A DNA stretch of 34,726 bases, from the NCBI GenBank assembly GCA_003599275.1, contig QZJG01000034.1, forward strand, positions 1 to 34,726, written 5' to 3'. The DNA comes from Nitrospiraceae bacterium (GTDB lineage Bacteria > Nitrospirota > Thermodesulfovibrionia > UBA6902). Position numbers and translations under genes: made by a program. The stretch's first letter is position 1. Each line of letters opens with the position of its first letter. Positions 1-6,487 of the stretch are shown here, one piece after another. The notes below the pieces were generated by a model. The model was not told the DNA's origin. It worked only from the letters and a program-made list of their open reading frames with translations, and made no database searches.

Positions 1-1145
1 TTCCGGTATTTTGCGAATAACTCAACGGGACGGGACAAATAATGGTAATGGGTCTTCAGAGAGCAGGGAGACGCACCGTATCTTCCGGACATCTCTTCTC
101 GTGAAGGGAAAAGCGCGGTAAAGAGAATGTGGGCCTTCTTCCAAAACGTTCGGGCGGTCAAAAACCGCAGGAATGGCCCGTATGAAACGGTCTCCGGTCC
201 GAGCATGAGCTGTTCCAGGAGCGCGGTAAATTTCCCGTCCCCCATCTCCGGTTTAAGCCGGGGAAGCGACAGGTCGTCTCCGTGCAGATGTTTCTTTACC
301 AAAAATAATACGGCATAAACCTGTCTTGCAATGTTGCACCGGCTGACTTCTTCACAAAACAGCGTCCAGTCAATTTCCTTCTCATAATATCTCAATGTAC
401 CGGCGATATCGCAAAGCCCCCTCAACGCCGCTTTTTCAATAGTGCTTTCCTGATGCAGATGAAGGCAAAGATGAAAGACCATATCTTCAGGAGACGGTAT
501 CAGCGCGCGGACCCCGTGAAGCTCCGCCTTCCCGGCCCTTTCCCACCACTTTCCTATATCAATCCCTTCGGGGTCCTGGGTAATGTGCCAGTGGATTTCT
601 ATTGCCGTGGATTTTTCTTTGTGCAAATAGACGGGAAGGTGAAAATGTTTTTTCCTGTACCACTCCTCCGGCCCGGCTTCTGTTTGGGCCTCATAATCCA
701 GGCCGGACATTATGTCGCGGACACGGTCCAGATGCTCATGTTTTACGAGAAGATCGATGTCTGCCATGGTCCTCAGTCCGATATCGGGATATACAGTGCC
801 TGCCAGCGCCGCGCCCTTTAAAACCATCACATCCACTCCATGTTCATCGAGGGCACGGACGACCTTCTGCAATTTCGAATAGAGATACATGTTTCTTGCC
901 GCATTTCCAAGATAAGCGCTTTTTAATTTGTCCATTACATCACCGGGGACCGGGGCATACCCTTTTATGTCTTTTAAGTTGAAGTACAAAAGCGGGGCAG
1001 TCCCCTGCGAAGCGGCAAGATCCGCGACTTTTTCCCAGTCCGGTTTTGTTTTAACGAGATGATGTATCAACTCCTTCCTCTCTTTATCCGTTGTCCTGGG
1101 CCGTGCACAGAGCAGCAGTAATTTTTTTTCATCCTGGAGGTTCAT
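1..1145 (-). CDS. Nucleotidyltransferase family protein (NTP_transf_5-like), 3' end outside window
   Basis: An open frame of about 381 codons runs from an ATG at 1145 off the left edge, so the C-terminus is missing. Seen: an N-terminal helical part, then around residues 107-134 the block VLKGAALAG followed by R-T-M-A-D-I-D-L-L-V, the acidic nucleotidyltransferase core typical of the uncharacterised NTP_transf_5 family, and E-I-H-W-H downstream. Known of the family: members occur in lasso-peptide clusters beside HprK-like kinases, where they modify the phosphorylated peptide. The start overlaps the stop of the upstream B2-type gene (ATGA, 1142-1145), which implies translational coupling and the same pathway. 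Inferred role: adding a nucleotide or phosphate to a peptide or sugar made by this operon. The family is firm; the substrate is unknown. Confidence 0.8.
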   Translation of the reverse strand, partial: MNLQDEKKLLLLCARPRTTDKERKELIHHLVKTKPDWEKVADLAASQGTAPLLYFNLKDIKGYAPVPGDVMDKLKSAYLGNAARNMYLYSKLQKVVRALDEHGVDVMVLKGAALAGTVYPDIGLRTMADIDLLVKHEHLDRVRDIMSGLDYEAQTEAGPEEWYRKKHFHLPVYLHKEKSTAIEIHWHITQDPEGIDIGKWWERAGKAELHGVRALIPSPEDMVFHLCLHLHQESTIEKAALRGLCDIAGTLRYYEKEIDWTLFCEEVSRCNIARQVYAVLFLVKKHLHGDDLSLPRLKPEMGDGKFTALLEQLMLGPETVSYGPFLRFLTARTFWKKAHILFTALFPSREEMSGRYGASPCSLKTHYHYLSRPVELFAKYR

Positions 1146-1630
1146 GATAAAGATCCCCCCTCTCCCGGGAAGCAATATGTCATTTTGTATGTATTTATTT
1201 CTTCCGCAGGATTTTTCTCAAGAAAAATGTTTCCGTCATGGAGAAGCCACGCGTGCCCCTCCAATTCCTTCTTTGTCTCTCCGTCAGACGCCTTTTTGTA
1301 ACGCACCCCGAAGCAGATATGCACGTCAATCCCGTATTTCCTTAAAAAATGGTAGAGGACCAAAGACCTCTTCAGGCAGATGCGCCTGTAGATCAAGATG
1401 CCTTTGTCCAGGATATAGTCGGTATACTTTTCAACTTTGTTCCGAAGGTCCTCACTGCGGCTTTTTCTGCCGGATGCGCCTTTTGCGGGTGTAAGCGCCC
1501 TCATCAATTGAGGGACCGTTAAATAATTTACGAGCAAAGGCAGTATTGTTATCAATGAGAATATCCGGAGAAACAACAGGATATCCGCCGCCGAGTGAAA
1601 GTTGCTCCTTATTTGTTTAAATACCCGCAT
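1142..1630 (-). CDS. Lasso peptide biosynthesis B2-type protein (transglutaminase-like leader peptidase)
   Basis: 162 aa from the ATG at 1630; a longer frame to 1780 exists but would lie inside the upstream kinase gene. An N-terminal hydrophobic stretch (about residues 15-38) precedes the core. The core holds the B2 signature: Cys85 in I-C-L-K-R-S-L, the F-G-V-R-Y strand at about 107-111, and G-H-A-W with His126, followed by Asp132 in H-D-G-N as the candidate acid. In lasso pathways B2 proteins are cysteine proteases that remove the leader once the B1/PqqD domain has delivered the precursor. The gene overlaps the kinase gene by 14 nt and the nucleotidyltransferase start by 4 nt, so it is mid-operon. 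Family confident; the actual substrates (the two small peptides upstream) are inferred from context. Confidence 0.85.
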   Translation of the reverse strand: MRVFKQIRSNFHSAADILLFLRIFSLITILPLLVNYLTVPQLMRALTPAKGASGRKSRSEDLRNKVEKYTDYILDKGILIYRRICLKRSLVLYHFLRKYGIDVHICFGVRYKKASDGETKKELEGHAWLLHDGNIFLEKNPAEEINTYKMTYCFPGEGGSLS

Positions 1631-2621
1631 TCTGACAGGATATCTCACCCATAAGTTTGATGAGCTTTCCGGTGTCTTCAAATATGTCCCTTCCGCTTGA
1701 CAGCTCAAAGCCGCAGGTCTGTTTAACAAGTTTTTCGAGGGACCGTAATTGTCTTTTCGAGATATCGTTGTCGACCGCAAGCACGGTCTGCTTCAGCAGC
1801 CGCGTGTATGTCTCGGTCCGGCCCAGAGGCCGTAACGCGCTTTCTTCTCCCGAAATTATTTTCGGGAAGATAATCGCGTCCGGTTTCAGAGAAGGAATAA
1901 AAGCAAAGGGAAGTGTCTCTGATAAATCAACCGGCATTTTCGTCCCCTGAGGGACATTCAGACAGTCACCTCCGGCGATATCGGGGAAGCGGTCTGCAAG
2001 GCATTGGTCCAGGTGTACATTTTTATACAGGGGGGAAACCGATATCCCGTCACCTGTCTCTTTCAAAAAAATGGAATCATCCGAGACATACCGGAGGCCC
2101 TCCCGTATAAAACTTAAAGTGGCCGTGGTTTTCCCGCACCCGCCGTCTCCCGAGACAAGGCAGGAGATCCCGTCGCCCTTCAGCGCGGCAGCATGCAGGA
2201 GATATAGTCCCTGATATTTCAAGGCCTCAATAATACATGGGCCGATGAGAGATTCTGCGGCGTCAGGCGGACTTTCCCTGTTTATGTGTCCTGCTGCCCT
2301 GAATGTCCCGGGGTCGAGGCATACATGAGAGCCGTCATCCGACACAAAATAAGCTTTTTTACCATTGCGGTAATAAGTCACGGAGGGACCTTTAATGATT
2401 TGTACCGAGGCTGCAGGTATTGCAGGAGGCGCATACATGGAATGAAGCTCTATTCGCAGTGGTTGCGCCTCTTTATTTTTTTCTCCCGGGAAAAAAGAAT
2501 GAAAATAATATGACATTTGTGACAACAAAGGTTTGTCGCCCGTCACATGTACTTCAAGCCCCTGGATAAAAAAAGAGACCGCTCCTGATAATGGAGGTCT
2601 ATTATATATCTCATTTCGCAT
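1617..2621 (-). CDS. HPr kinase-like protein (HprK C-terminal-domain family) of a RiPP-type cluster
   Basis: 334 aa. The second half carries a clear P-loop, S-G-D-G-G-C-G-K-T-T at about residues 157-166, followed by Y-V-S-D-D at 178-182, the arrangement of HPr kinase/phosphorylase C-terminal domains. His143 in L-L-H-A-A-A-L also fits. The N-terminal 130 residues are not the classical HprK N-domain. Such stand-alone HprK-related kinases occur in PqqD-associated systems and in lasso clusters such as paeninodin, where the kinase phosphorylates the precursor's C-terminal Ser. Neither peptide here ends in Ser, so the target is open. There is no convincing ribosome-binding site before ATG 2621, unlike the precursor genes. 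The 3' end overlaps the B2 gene. Confidence 0.82.
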   Translation of the reverse strand: MRNEIYNRPPLSGAVSFFIQGLEVHVTGDKPLLSQMSYYFHSFFPGEKNKEAQPLRIELHSMYAPPAIPAASVQIIKGPSVTYYRNGKKAYFVSDDGSHVCLDPGTFRAAGHINRESPPDAAESLIGPCIIEALKYQGLYLLHAAALKGDGISCLVSGDGGCGKTTATLSFIREGLRYVSDDSIFLKETGDGISVSPLYKNVHLDQCLADRFPDIAGGDCLNVPQGTKMPVDLSETLPFAFIPSLKPDAIIFPKIISGEESALRPLGRTETYTRLLKQTVLAVDNDISKRQLRSLEKLVKQTCGFELSSGRDIFEDTGKLIKLMGEISCQNAGI

Positions 2622-2649
2622 ATCAGGATTCGGCGGTCCGCATTATTGA

Positions 2650-2667
2650 GAGGCGGCTATACGCCTC
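2650..2667 (-). promoter_or_regulatory. Hairpin overlapping the stop codon of the 37-aa peptide gene
   Basis: Perfect 6-bp stem (GAGGCG/CGCCTC) with a 6-nt loop, spanning the TAG stop of the small peptide gene at 2657-2659. No T-run follows on the minus strand, so it is more likely an mRNA stabiliser or attenuator than a full terminator. A comparable stem (3139-3156) follows the other peptide gene, and both are followed by a CTCAATA-like sequence. Confidence 0.5.
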
Positions 2668-2770
2668 CCTGAAGATTATTAGCGTAATTTGGTAACCTCA
2701 GCGTTACTTCATCCAAAGGTTTTTCGTATTTGATGAGTTCAGGCTCGGTAAATTCTTTTCTTTCTGACAT
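2657..2770 (-). CDS. Putative RiPP precursor peptide A (37 aa)
   Basis: A short gene, ATG 2770 to TAG 2657, with a strong ribosome-binding site (GAGAGGTGGTGAT just before the start). Residues 1-24 form a leader containing F-T-E-P-E-L at 7-12 and L-D-E-V-T-L at 19-24. These match the other small peptide in this operon position for position and resemble the YxxPxL...T pattern that PqqD/B1 domains bind in lasso-type leaders. The residues after V-T-L, the presumed core, are RLPNYANNLQGGV. With Thr at -2 to the predicted cleavage point, B2-type processing is plausible. The core contains no Asp or Glu, so a normal lasso macrolactam cannot form. It lies between the pqqD-like and kinase genes. Role inferred from context and paralogy; no homologue recognised by name. 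Confidence 0.7.
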   Translation of the reverse strand: MSERKEFTEPELIKYEKPLDEVTLRLPNYANNLQGGV

Positions 2771-2834
2771 ACTATCACCACCTCTCCTTTATTAAGGTTG
2801 CCGACCTTTTTGAATGTTTACACCTGCTCAAATG

Positions 2835-3119
2835 TTATGATTTGATTAAGCCGTTTCTCTCCAGCTCCTGCATTAATGCCTGCACGCTTCCCGATGCTTT
2901 TCCCTCGTCCACTTCGTATTCGTTGACCAGATTGTGGACGATTTGAGCTGAGGTCCTGCATTCGTCCATCAATTGCCAGATTCTCAATCCCGTCTCATTC
3001 AGGACGAAGTAGTATTTCGTATCCAGATCGAGGAGAATCCCTCCGTCGTCCAGTCCAGTGCAGACCACGGAAGGGTTTTTCTCATAATTTCCGGAAATGT
3101 CTTTCCCTATCGTATCCAT
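2835..3119 (-). CDS. PqqD family peptide chaperone (RiPP recognition element)
   Basis: 94 aa, the usual size for a stand-alone PqqD/lasso-B1 protein. Seen: a beta-rich first half with D-G-G-I-L-L-D-L-D and Y-Y-F-V-L-N-E-T-G-L-R-I-W at about residues 25-49, the family's strand-strand-helix hallmark (L-N-x-T-x-x-x-I-W). A helical second half ends in L-M-Q-E-L-E-R-N-G-L-I. PqqD-fold proteins bind the leader of a ribosomal peptide and present it to the modifying enzymes. The gene sits between two candidate precursor genes with matching leaders and upstream of the B2-type protease, as expected for leader recognition. The ribosome-binding site before ATG 3119 is weak. Family confident. Confidence 0.9.
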   Translation of the reverse strand: MDTIGKDISGNYEKNPSVVCTGLDDGGILLDLDTKYYFVLNETGLRIWQLMDECRTSAQIVHNLVNEYEVDEGKASGSVQALMQELERNGLIKS

Positions 3120-3138
3120 TTTTTCTTTGAAGGTATTG

Positions 3139-3156
3139 AGGACGCTTGCGCGTCCT
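3139..3156 (-). promoter_or_regulatory. Hairpin after the 42-aa peptide gene
   Basis: Perfect 7-bp stem AGGACGC/GCGTCCT with a TTGC loop, 18 nt past the stop of the first small peptide gene and 19 nt before the pqqD-like start. There is no T-tract. Probably a partial terminator or RNA-stability hairpin that keeps the precursor message more abundant than the enzyme messages (inference). Confidence 0.5.
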
Positions 3157-3174
3157 ACAGTTTTCTAATCATTA

Positions 3175-3303
3175 TTATTCTTTTTTCTTTTTCTTTCCGT
3201 GACCGCTGCAAGGGGGATAACCGCAGAATGACAGGGTCACTTTATCCAGCGTCTCCTTGCATTTTTTCAATTCAGGCTGGTTGAACTGTTTTTTTTGAGT
3301 CAT
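3175..3303 (-). CDS. Putative RiPP precursor peptide C (42 aa, Cys-containing core)
   Basis: First gene of the operon: ATG 3303 to TAA 3175, preceded by a near-perfect anti-16S ribosome-binding site (AGGAGGTGAT, about 5 nt from the ATG). The leader carries F-N-Q-P-E-L at residues 7-12 and L-D-K-V-T-L at 19-24, the same positions as in the 37-aa peptide downstream. The presumed core after V-T-L is SFCGYPPCSGHGKKKKKE, with two Cys five residues apart, a Pro-Pro and a Lys-rich tail. Cys15 in the leader is a third. The only acidic residue is the terminal Glu, so a standard lasso ring is not possible; a disulfide, thioether or plain cleaved peptide could be the product. It resembles no named family I know. 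The call rests on the shared leader, strong translation signals and adjacent PqqD, B2 and kinase genes. Confidence 0.72.
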   Translation of the reverse strand: MTQKKQFNQPELKKCKETLDKVTLSFCGYPPCSGHGKKKKKE

Positions 3304-3334
3304 TTTTATCACCTCCTATGCGCTTGTTAGAAAG

Positions 3335-3363
3335 TATTTATCACGTAGCAGGGGCATTGTCAA
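3335..3363 (-). promoter_or_regulatory. Sigma-70-type promoter of the RiPP-like operon
   Basis: On the minus strand, TTGACA (3358-3363) and TAAATA (3335-3340) are separated by 17 bp. Transcription would start about 25 nt upstream of the first peptide gene. The -35 is consensus and the -10 is one base off. The rest of the 3304-3492 gap holds the palindrome listed next and no further gene. Confidence 0.7.
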
Positions 3364-3409
3364 TATGCCGTTAAAATTTTATGGAAAAAAGAAAGATTCC
3401 GGAAAAGAG

Positions 3410-3453
3410 GTTCATAAGTAAGCATGACAAATGTGTCATGCTTACTTATGAAC
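3410..3453. repeat. 44-bp palindrome: 20-bp perfect arms, AATG loop
   Basis: Left arm 3410-3429 and right arm 3434-3453 are exact reverse complements. It lies 39 nt past the stop of the minus-strand dehydrogenase gene and 47 bp upstream of the RiPP-operon -35. On the minus strand it is followed by a T-rich but interrupted stretch, so it may end the dehydrogenase transcript. The arms are longer and more perfect than an ordinary terminator needs, so an operator or a small mobile palindrome is also possible. Confidence 0.65.
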
Positions 3454-3492
3454 TGATTAGTACATCTGAAATTTGCAGGAGGCTTTGATGAA

Positions 3493-5151
3493 TTATGTCT
3501 TTCGCCTTTTCCCCGGTTTTTGTGTCCGCACTTCGTCTTTTATTCTTCTGATATGTCCCCGGCCAAGGCCTTTGACTTCGCAGCCGAGCTCGAAGTACCT
3601 GCGGATTTTTTTGTCATCGAGTATCCCGAAGCAGTCTATTACGGCCAGCGTGTTGCCGGCCTTTTTTACCACTTTGTCCGGGTCGAGGTTAAGGTACTGT
3701 TTATGACGGACGGCAAAAATAATCGCGTCGGCCCCCTTCAACGCTTCTTCGAGGCTTGTTTCCATTTTCAGATTTGAGAGTTTGTCCTGGTTGCGGAAGA
3801 ACCTCGCGAGGCTCTGTCCCTTTTTGGGATAGTTTTCCTGGTTTTCAAATTCCCACCAGTGTGAAAGATACGGGTCGTGTGCCCTCATCTCAGCGCCCAT
3901 CTCGGTCAATCTCCGCACTACCAGCTCCGAACCGCTGTATCTGGTATCGCCCACGTCTTCCCTGTATGAGGCGCCGAGGAGCACTATGTCCGCCGCTGCG
4001 ATAGGCCTGCTCATGTTCCTCAGGGCGTCCCTTGTAAGCTGGGCAACGTGAAGTGAACGGGTATCGTTGATATTAATGGCGAGTGGGGTGATCTTGAATA
4101 TGTCGTCTTCAAAACCATGAATATGCCTGTATGCCCAGACGCCGAGCCCTCCGTCTTTTGGCAGGCAATAACCGCCGATGCCCGGACCCGGAAATATTAT
4201 ATTGCTGTGCGTCGGGCGCGCCTTGATTGCGTTAATGACTTTCAGGAGGTCAACGCCGTTCCTTTCGGCAAAGAGGCTCCATTCATCGAGGAATGCGAGA
4301 GTGGTAGCGCGGAAGCTGTTCTCTATTATCTTTGCGGTCTCCGACTCTATGGGTTTGTCAAGGACGGTAAGCGGGTAGTCTTTGATATTGATGATTTCAC
4401 CTAAAAATTTAACGACCTTGTCTTTTGCCTGCTGGTTTATCCCGCTGCATACGCGCCAGAAGTCGCGGATGCTCGCCACATAATTTTTCCCCGGCATGAC
4501 CCTCTCAAAACTGTGTGCCAGCAAAGGGTCTTTCTTAATACGCCGTCTCTGGAATACCTTCTTCATTATCGGATAGGCGATCTGCTCGGTTGTTCCCGGA
4601 GCGACCGTAGTTTCGATCAGGACCAGTGTGTCCGGGGCAATATGCTCGGCTATTACGGCAAGGGACTCTTCGAGGGGAGACATATCGGCGTGTCCATTGC
4701 GTACGTTACCGAGGGACTCTTTGTGGTAGTCGCACTGGATATCCACGACGACTACATCCGCAAGGGAAAGCGCCTCATATACAAATGTCGCAGTAAGGGT
4801 CTTCTTGTCCAGGACGCATCTGCTGATCATGGGACCAAGCTCCCGGTCCTCGGACACGACAGGGGATATCCCTTTGTTGAGTATGGGGATTTTCCAGTAG
4901 CTCCTCGGACTCGGTCTCTGCATGCCGATTACATATTTGCCGGGCCGCCCCTTTCTGTTCACTGCGTCCGCGATTACGGCCGCCATCGCGACTCCGACGA
5001 AGCCGACCCCCATGACTACTACGACTTCACGGCCCAGCTTCCTCTGTTTTGCCGCCTCTTCTTTCAGACGGTCAAACTCGTTTTTGTATTCTTCAGGTTT
5101 CGGCAAAGGGAATTTCTCCCCGCCGGGGCTTACTGAATATTCAATGTTCAT
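3493..5151 (-). CDS. Nucleotide-sugar dehydrogenase (UDP-glucose/GDP-mannose dehydrogenase family)
   Basis: 552 aa. It oxidises the C6 hydroxymethyl of an NDP-sugar to a carboxylate with two NAD+. Seen: a Rossmann nucleotide-binding motif G-V-G-F-V-G at residues 48-53, and the catalytic segment G-I-G-G-Y-C-L-P-K-D with Cys329, after which a C-terminal substrate-binding domain includes G-A-S-Y-R-E-D-V-G-D-T-R. The protein is over 100 residues longer than the usual ~430. About 40 extra charged residues precede the Rossmann fold and others are inserted between blocks; substrate specificity cannot be read. A ribosome-binding site (AAGGGAG) precedes ATG 5151. It points the same way as the RiPP-like operon, with the palindrome between them, and is divergent from argD. 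Likely role: uronic-acid-type sugar for surface polysaccharide. Confidence 0.85.
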   Translation of the reverse strand: MNIEYSVSPGGEKFPLPKPEEYKNEFDRLKEEAAKQRKLGREVVVVMGVGFVGVAMAAVIADAVNRKGRPGKYVIGMQRPSPRSYWKIPILNKGISPVVSEDRELGPMISRCVLDKKTLTATFVYEALSLADVVVVDIQCDYHKESLGNVRNGHADMSPLEESLAVIAEHIAPDTLVLIETTVAPGTTEQIAYPIMKKVFQRRRIKKDPLLAHSFERVMPGKNYVASIRDFWRVCSGINQQAKDKVVKFLGEIINIKDYPLTVLDKPIESETAKIIENSFRATTLAFLDEWSLFAERNGVDLLKVINAIKARPTHSNIIFPGPGIGGYCLPKDGGLGVWAYRHIHGFEDDIFKITPLAININDTRSLHVAQLTRDALRNMSRPIAAADIVLLGASYREDVGDTRYSGSELVVRRLTEMGAEMRAHDPYLSHWWEFENQENYPKKGQSLARFFRNQDKLSNLKMETSLEEALKGADAIIFAVRHKQYLNLDPDKVVKKAGNTLAVIDCFGILDDKKIRRYFELGCEVKGLGRGHIRRIKDEVRTQKPGKRRKT

Positions 5152-5234
5152 CAGATAATCTCCCTTGGTTTATTTTTTGTTAAATTTTAACATAACAGGC
5201 GTTTTTAAAAAACTGGAGACCGGCCCCGTTACTT

Positions 5235-5262
5235 TTGTAACATCTGCTGTTTATGTTATATT
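5235..5262 (+). promoter_or_regulatory. Candidate promoter for argDF, implying a near-leaderless mRNA
   Basis: TTGTAA (5235-5240) and TATATT (5257-5262) are 16 bp apart. The expected transcription start (about 5268-5270) coincides with the argD ATG at 5270. No Shine-Dalgarno sequence is visible before that ATG, which agrees with a leaderless start. Confidence 0.4.
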
Positions 5263-5269
5263 TTTAAGC

Positions 5270-6460
5270 ATGGATAAAAAGCTCATCGAGGAATCAAAGA
5301 AATATTTAATGAACACCTACAACCGCTTCCCCATTGTTCTGAGAAAGGGCAGGGGGATGAAGGTTTGGGATTCCACGGGAAAGGAATACCTGGATTTTGT
5401 AGGCGGCATAGCGGTCAATTGTCTCGGCCACTGCCATCCCAAGGTAGTGATCGCATTGCAGAAGCAGGCCCAGAGGCTGATCCATGTCTCGAACCTTTAC
5501 CATATTGAGCCCCAGATAAAACTCGCCCGGCTGCTGGTTGAAAACTCTTTTGCCGATAAGGCATTCTTTTGCAACTCCGGCGCCGAGGCGGTCGAAGGGG
5601 CAATAAAACTCGCAAGGAAATATGCGAAGGACCATTTGTCACCTGACAGATACGAAATTATCACTGCCCACGGCTCGTTTCACGGCAGGACCCTTGCAGC
5701 ATTGAGCGCCACCGGGCAGGAAAAATTCCAGAAAGGATTTGAACCGCTTGTACCGGGATTTAAATATGTGCAGTACAATGATATCGATGCCCTCAAAAAG
5801 GCCCTGACGGACAAGACATGCGCCGTTATGCTTGAACCGATCCAGGGGGAGGGCGGCGTAAAGATGCCGTCTGAAACTTATCTGAAGAGGGTGCGCGAGA
5901 TATGCGATGAGCACAGGCTCCTGCTTGTCCTCGATGAGATCCAGACCGGGATTGGACGGACCGGAAAGCTCTTCGCATATGAGCATTTCAATGTAGAACC
6001 CGACATAATGACACTTGCAAAGGGATTAGGCGGGGGTTTTCCAATCGGCGCTCTTCTTGCAAAAGAATCTGTTGCTGCGTCATTCCAGCCCGGCACTCAT
6101 GCGTCAACATTCGGGGGAAATCCCCTTGCCTGCGCCGCCGCAGTGGCGACAATTGAGACGCTCCTTGAAGACGGCTTTCTATTGGACCATTGCCGCCGCC
6201 TCGGGAAATATTTTAAAGACAGCCTCGACAGGCTGAAGAAGGACTTCTCTTCCAATATAATCGAGGTAAGGGGGCTGGGCCTTATGCTCGGACTGGAGCT
6301 GACAAAGGCCGGGGGGGCGATAGTGGAATCATGTCTCAACAGGGGAATTCTCATAAACTGCACGAGCGGGAATGTTCTCCGTTTTACTCCCCCTCTTATA
6401 GTTTTGGAGAAGGAAATCGACAGTCTGATTGAAGCGCTTGAAGATATTCTTGCGAGATAG
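5270..6460 (+). CDS. argD: Acetylornithine aminotransferase
   Basis: 396 aa from the ATG at 5270. It transfers an amino group from glutamate to N-acetylglutamate semialdehyde in arginine synthesis (cytosolic, PLP-dependent class III aminotransferase). Seen: D-F-V-G-G-I-A-V-N at 42-50, N-S-G-A-E-A at 102-107, G-S-F-H-G-R-T at 135-141, L-D-E-I-Q-T-G at 221-227, and the PLP lysine Lys251 in T-L-A-K-G-L-G-G-G. Frame-open sequence extends back to 5165, but the upstream residues are unlike the family and 5270 gives the usual length. It is 27 bp upstream of argF in one operon. Class III aminotransferases can have other substrates, but the argF neighbour supports ArgD. Confidence 0.92.
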   Translation: MDKKLIEESKKYLMNTYNRFPIVLRKGRGMKVWDSTGKEYLDFVGGIAVNCLGHCHPKVVIALQKQAQRLIHVSNLYHIEPQIKLARLLVENSFADKAFFCNSGAEAVEGAIKLARKYAKDHLSPDRYEIITAHGSFHGRTLAALSATGQEKFQKGFEPLVPGFKYVQYNDIDALKKALTDKTCAVMLEPIQGEGGVKMPSETYLKRVREICDEHRLLLVLDEIQTGIGRTGKLFAYEHFNVEPDIMTLAKGLGGGFPIGALLAKESVAASFQPGTHASTFGGNPLACAAAVATIETLLEDGFLLDHCRRLGKYFKDSLDRLKKDFSSNIIEVRGLGLMLGLELTKAGGAIVESCLNRGILINCTSGNVLRFTPPLIVLEKEIDSLIEALEDILAR

Positions 6461-6487
6461 CATTTTAAAATTTTTATTAAAGAGAGA

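Noticed and set aside
2657..3303. Calling the small peptides lasso peptide precursors outright
   Set aside because: The leaders and B1/B2 neighbours fit, but the cores lack the Asp/Glu acceptor at 7-9, residue 1 of one core is Arg, and no cyclase gene is seen.
4513..5136. 207-codon plus-strand frame opposite the sugar dehydrogenase
   Set aside because: A shadow of a strongly coding minus-strand gene with Rossmann and catalytic motifs; no homology-like motifs or ribosome-binding site of its own.
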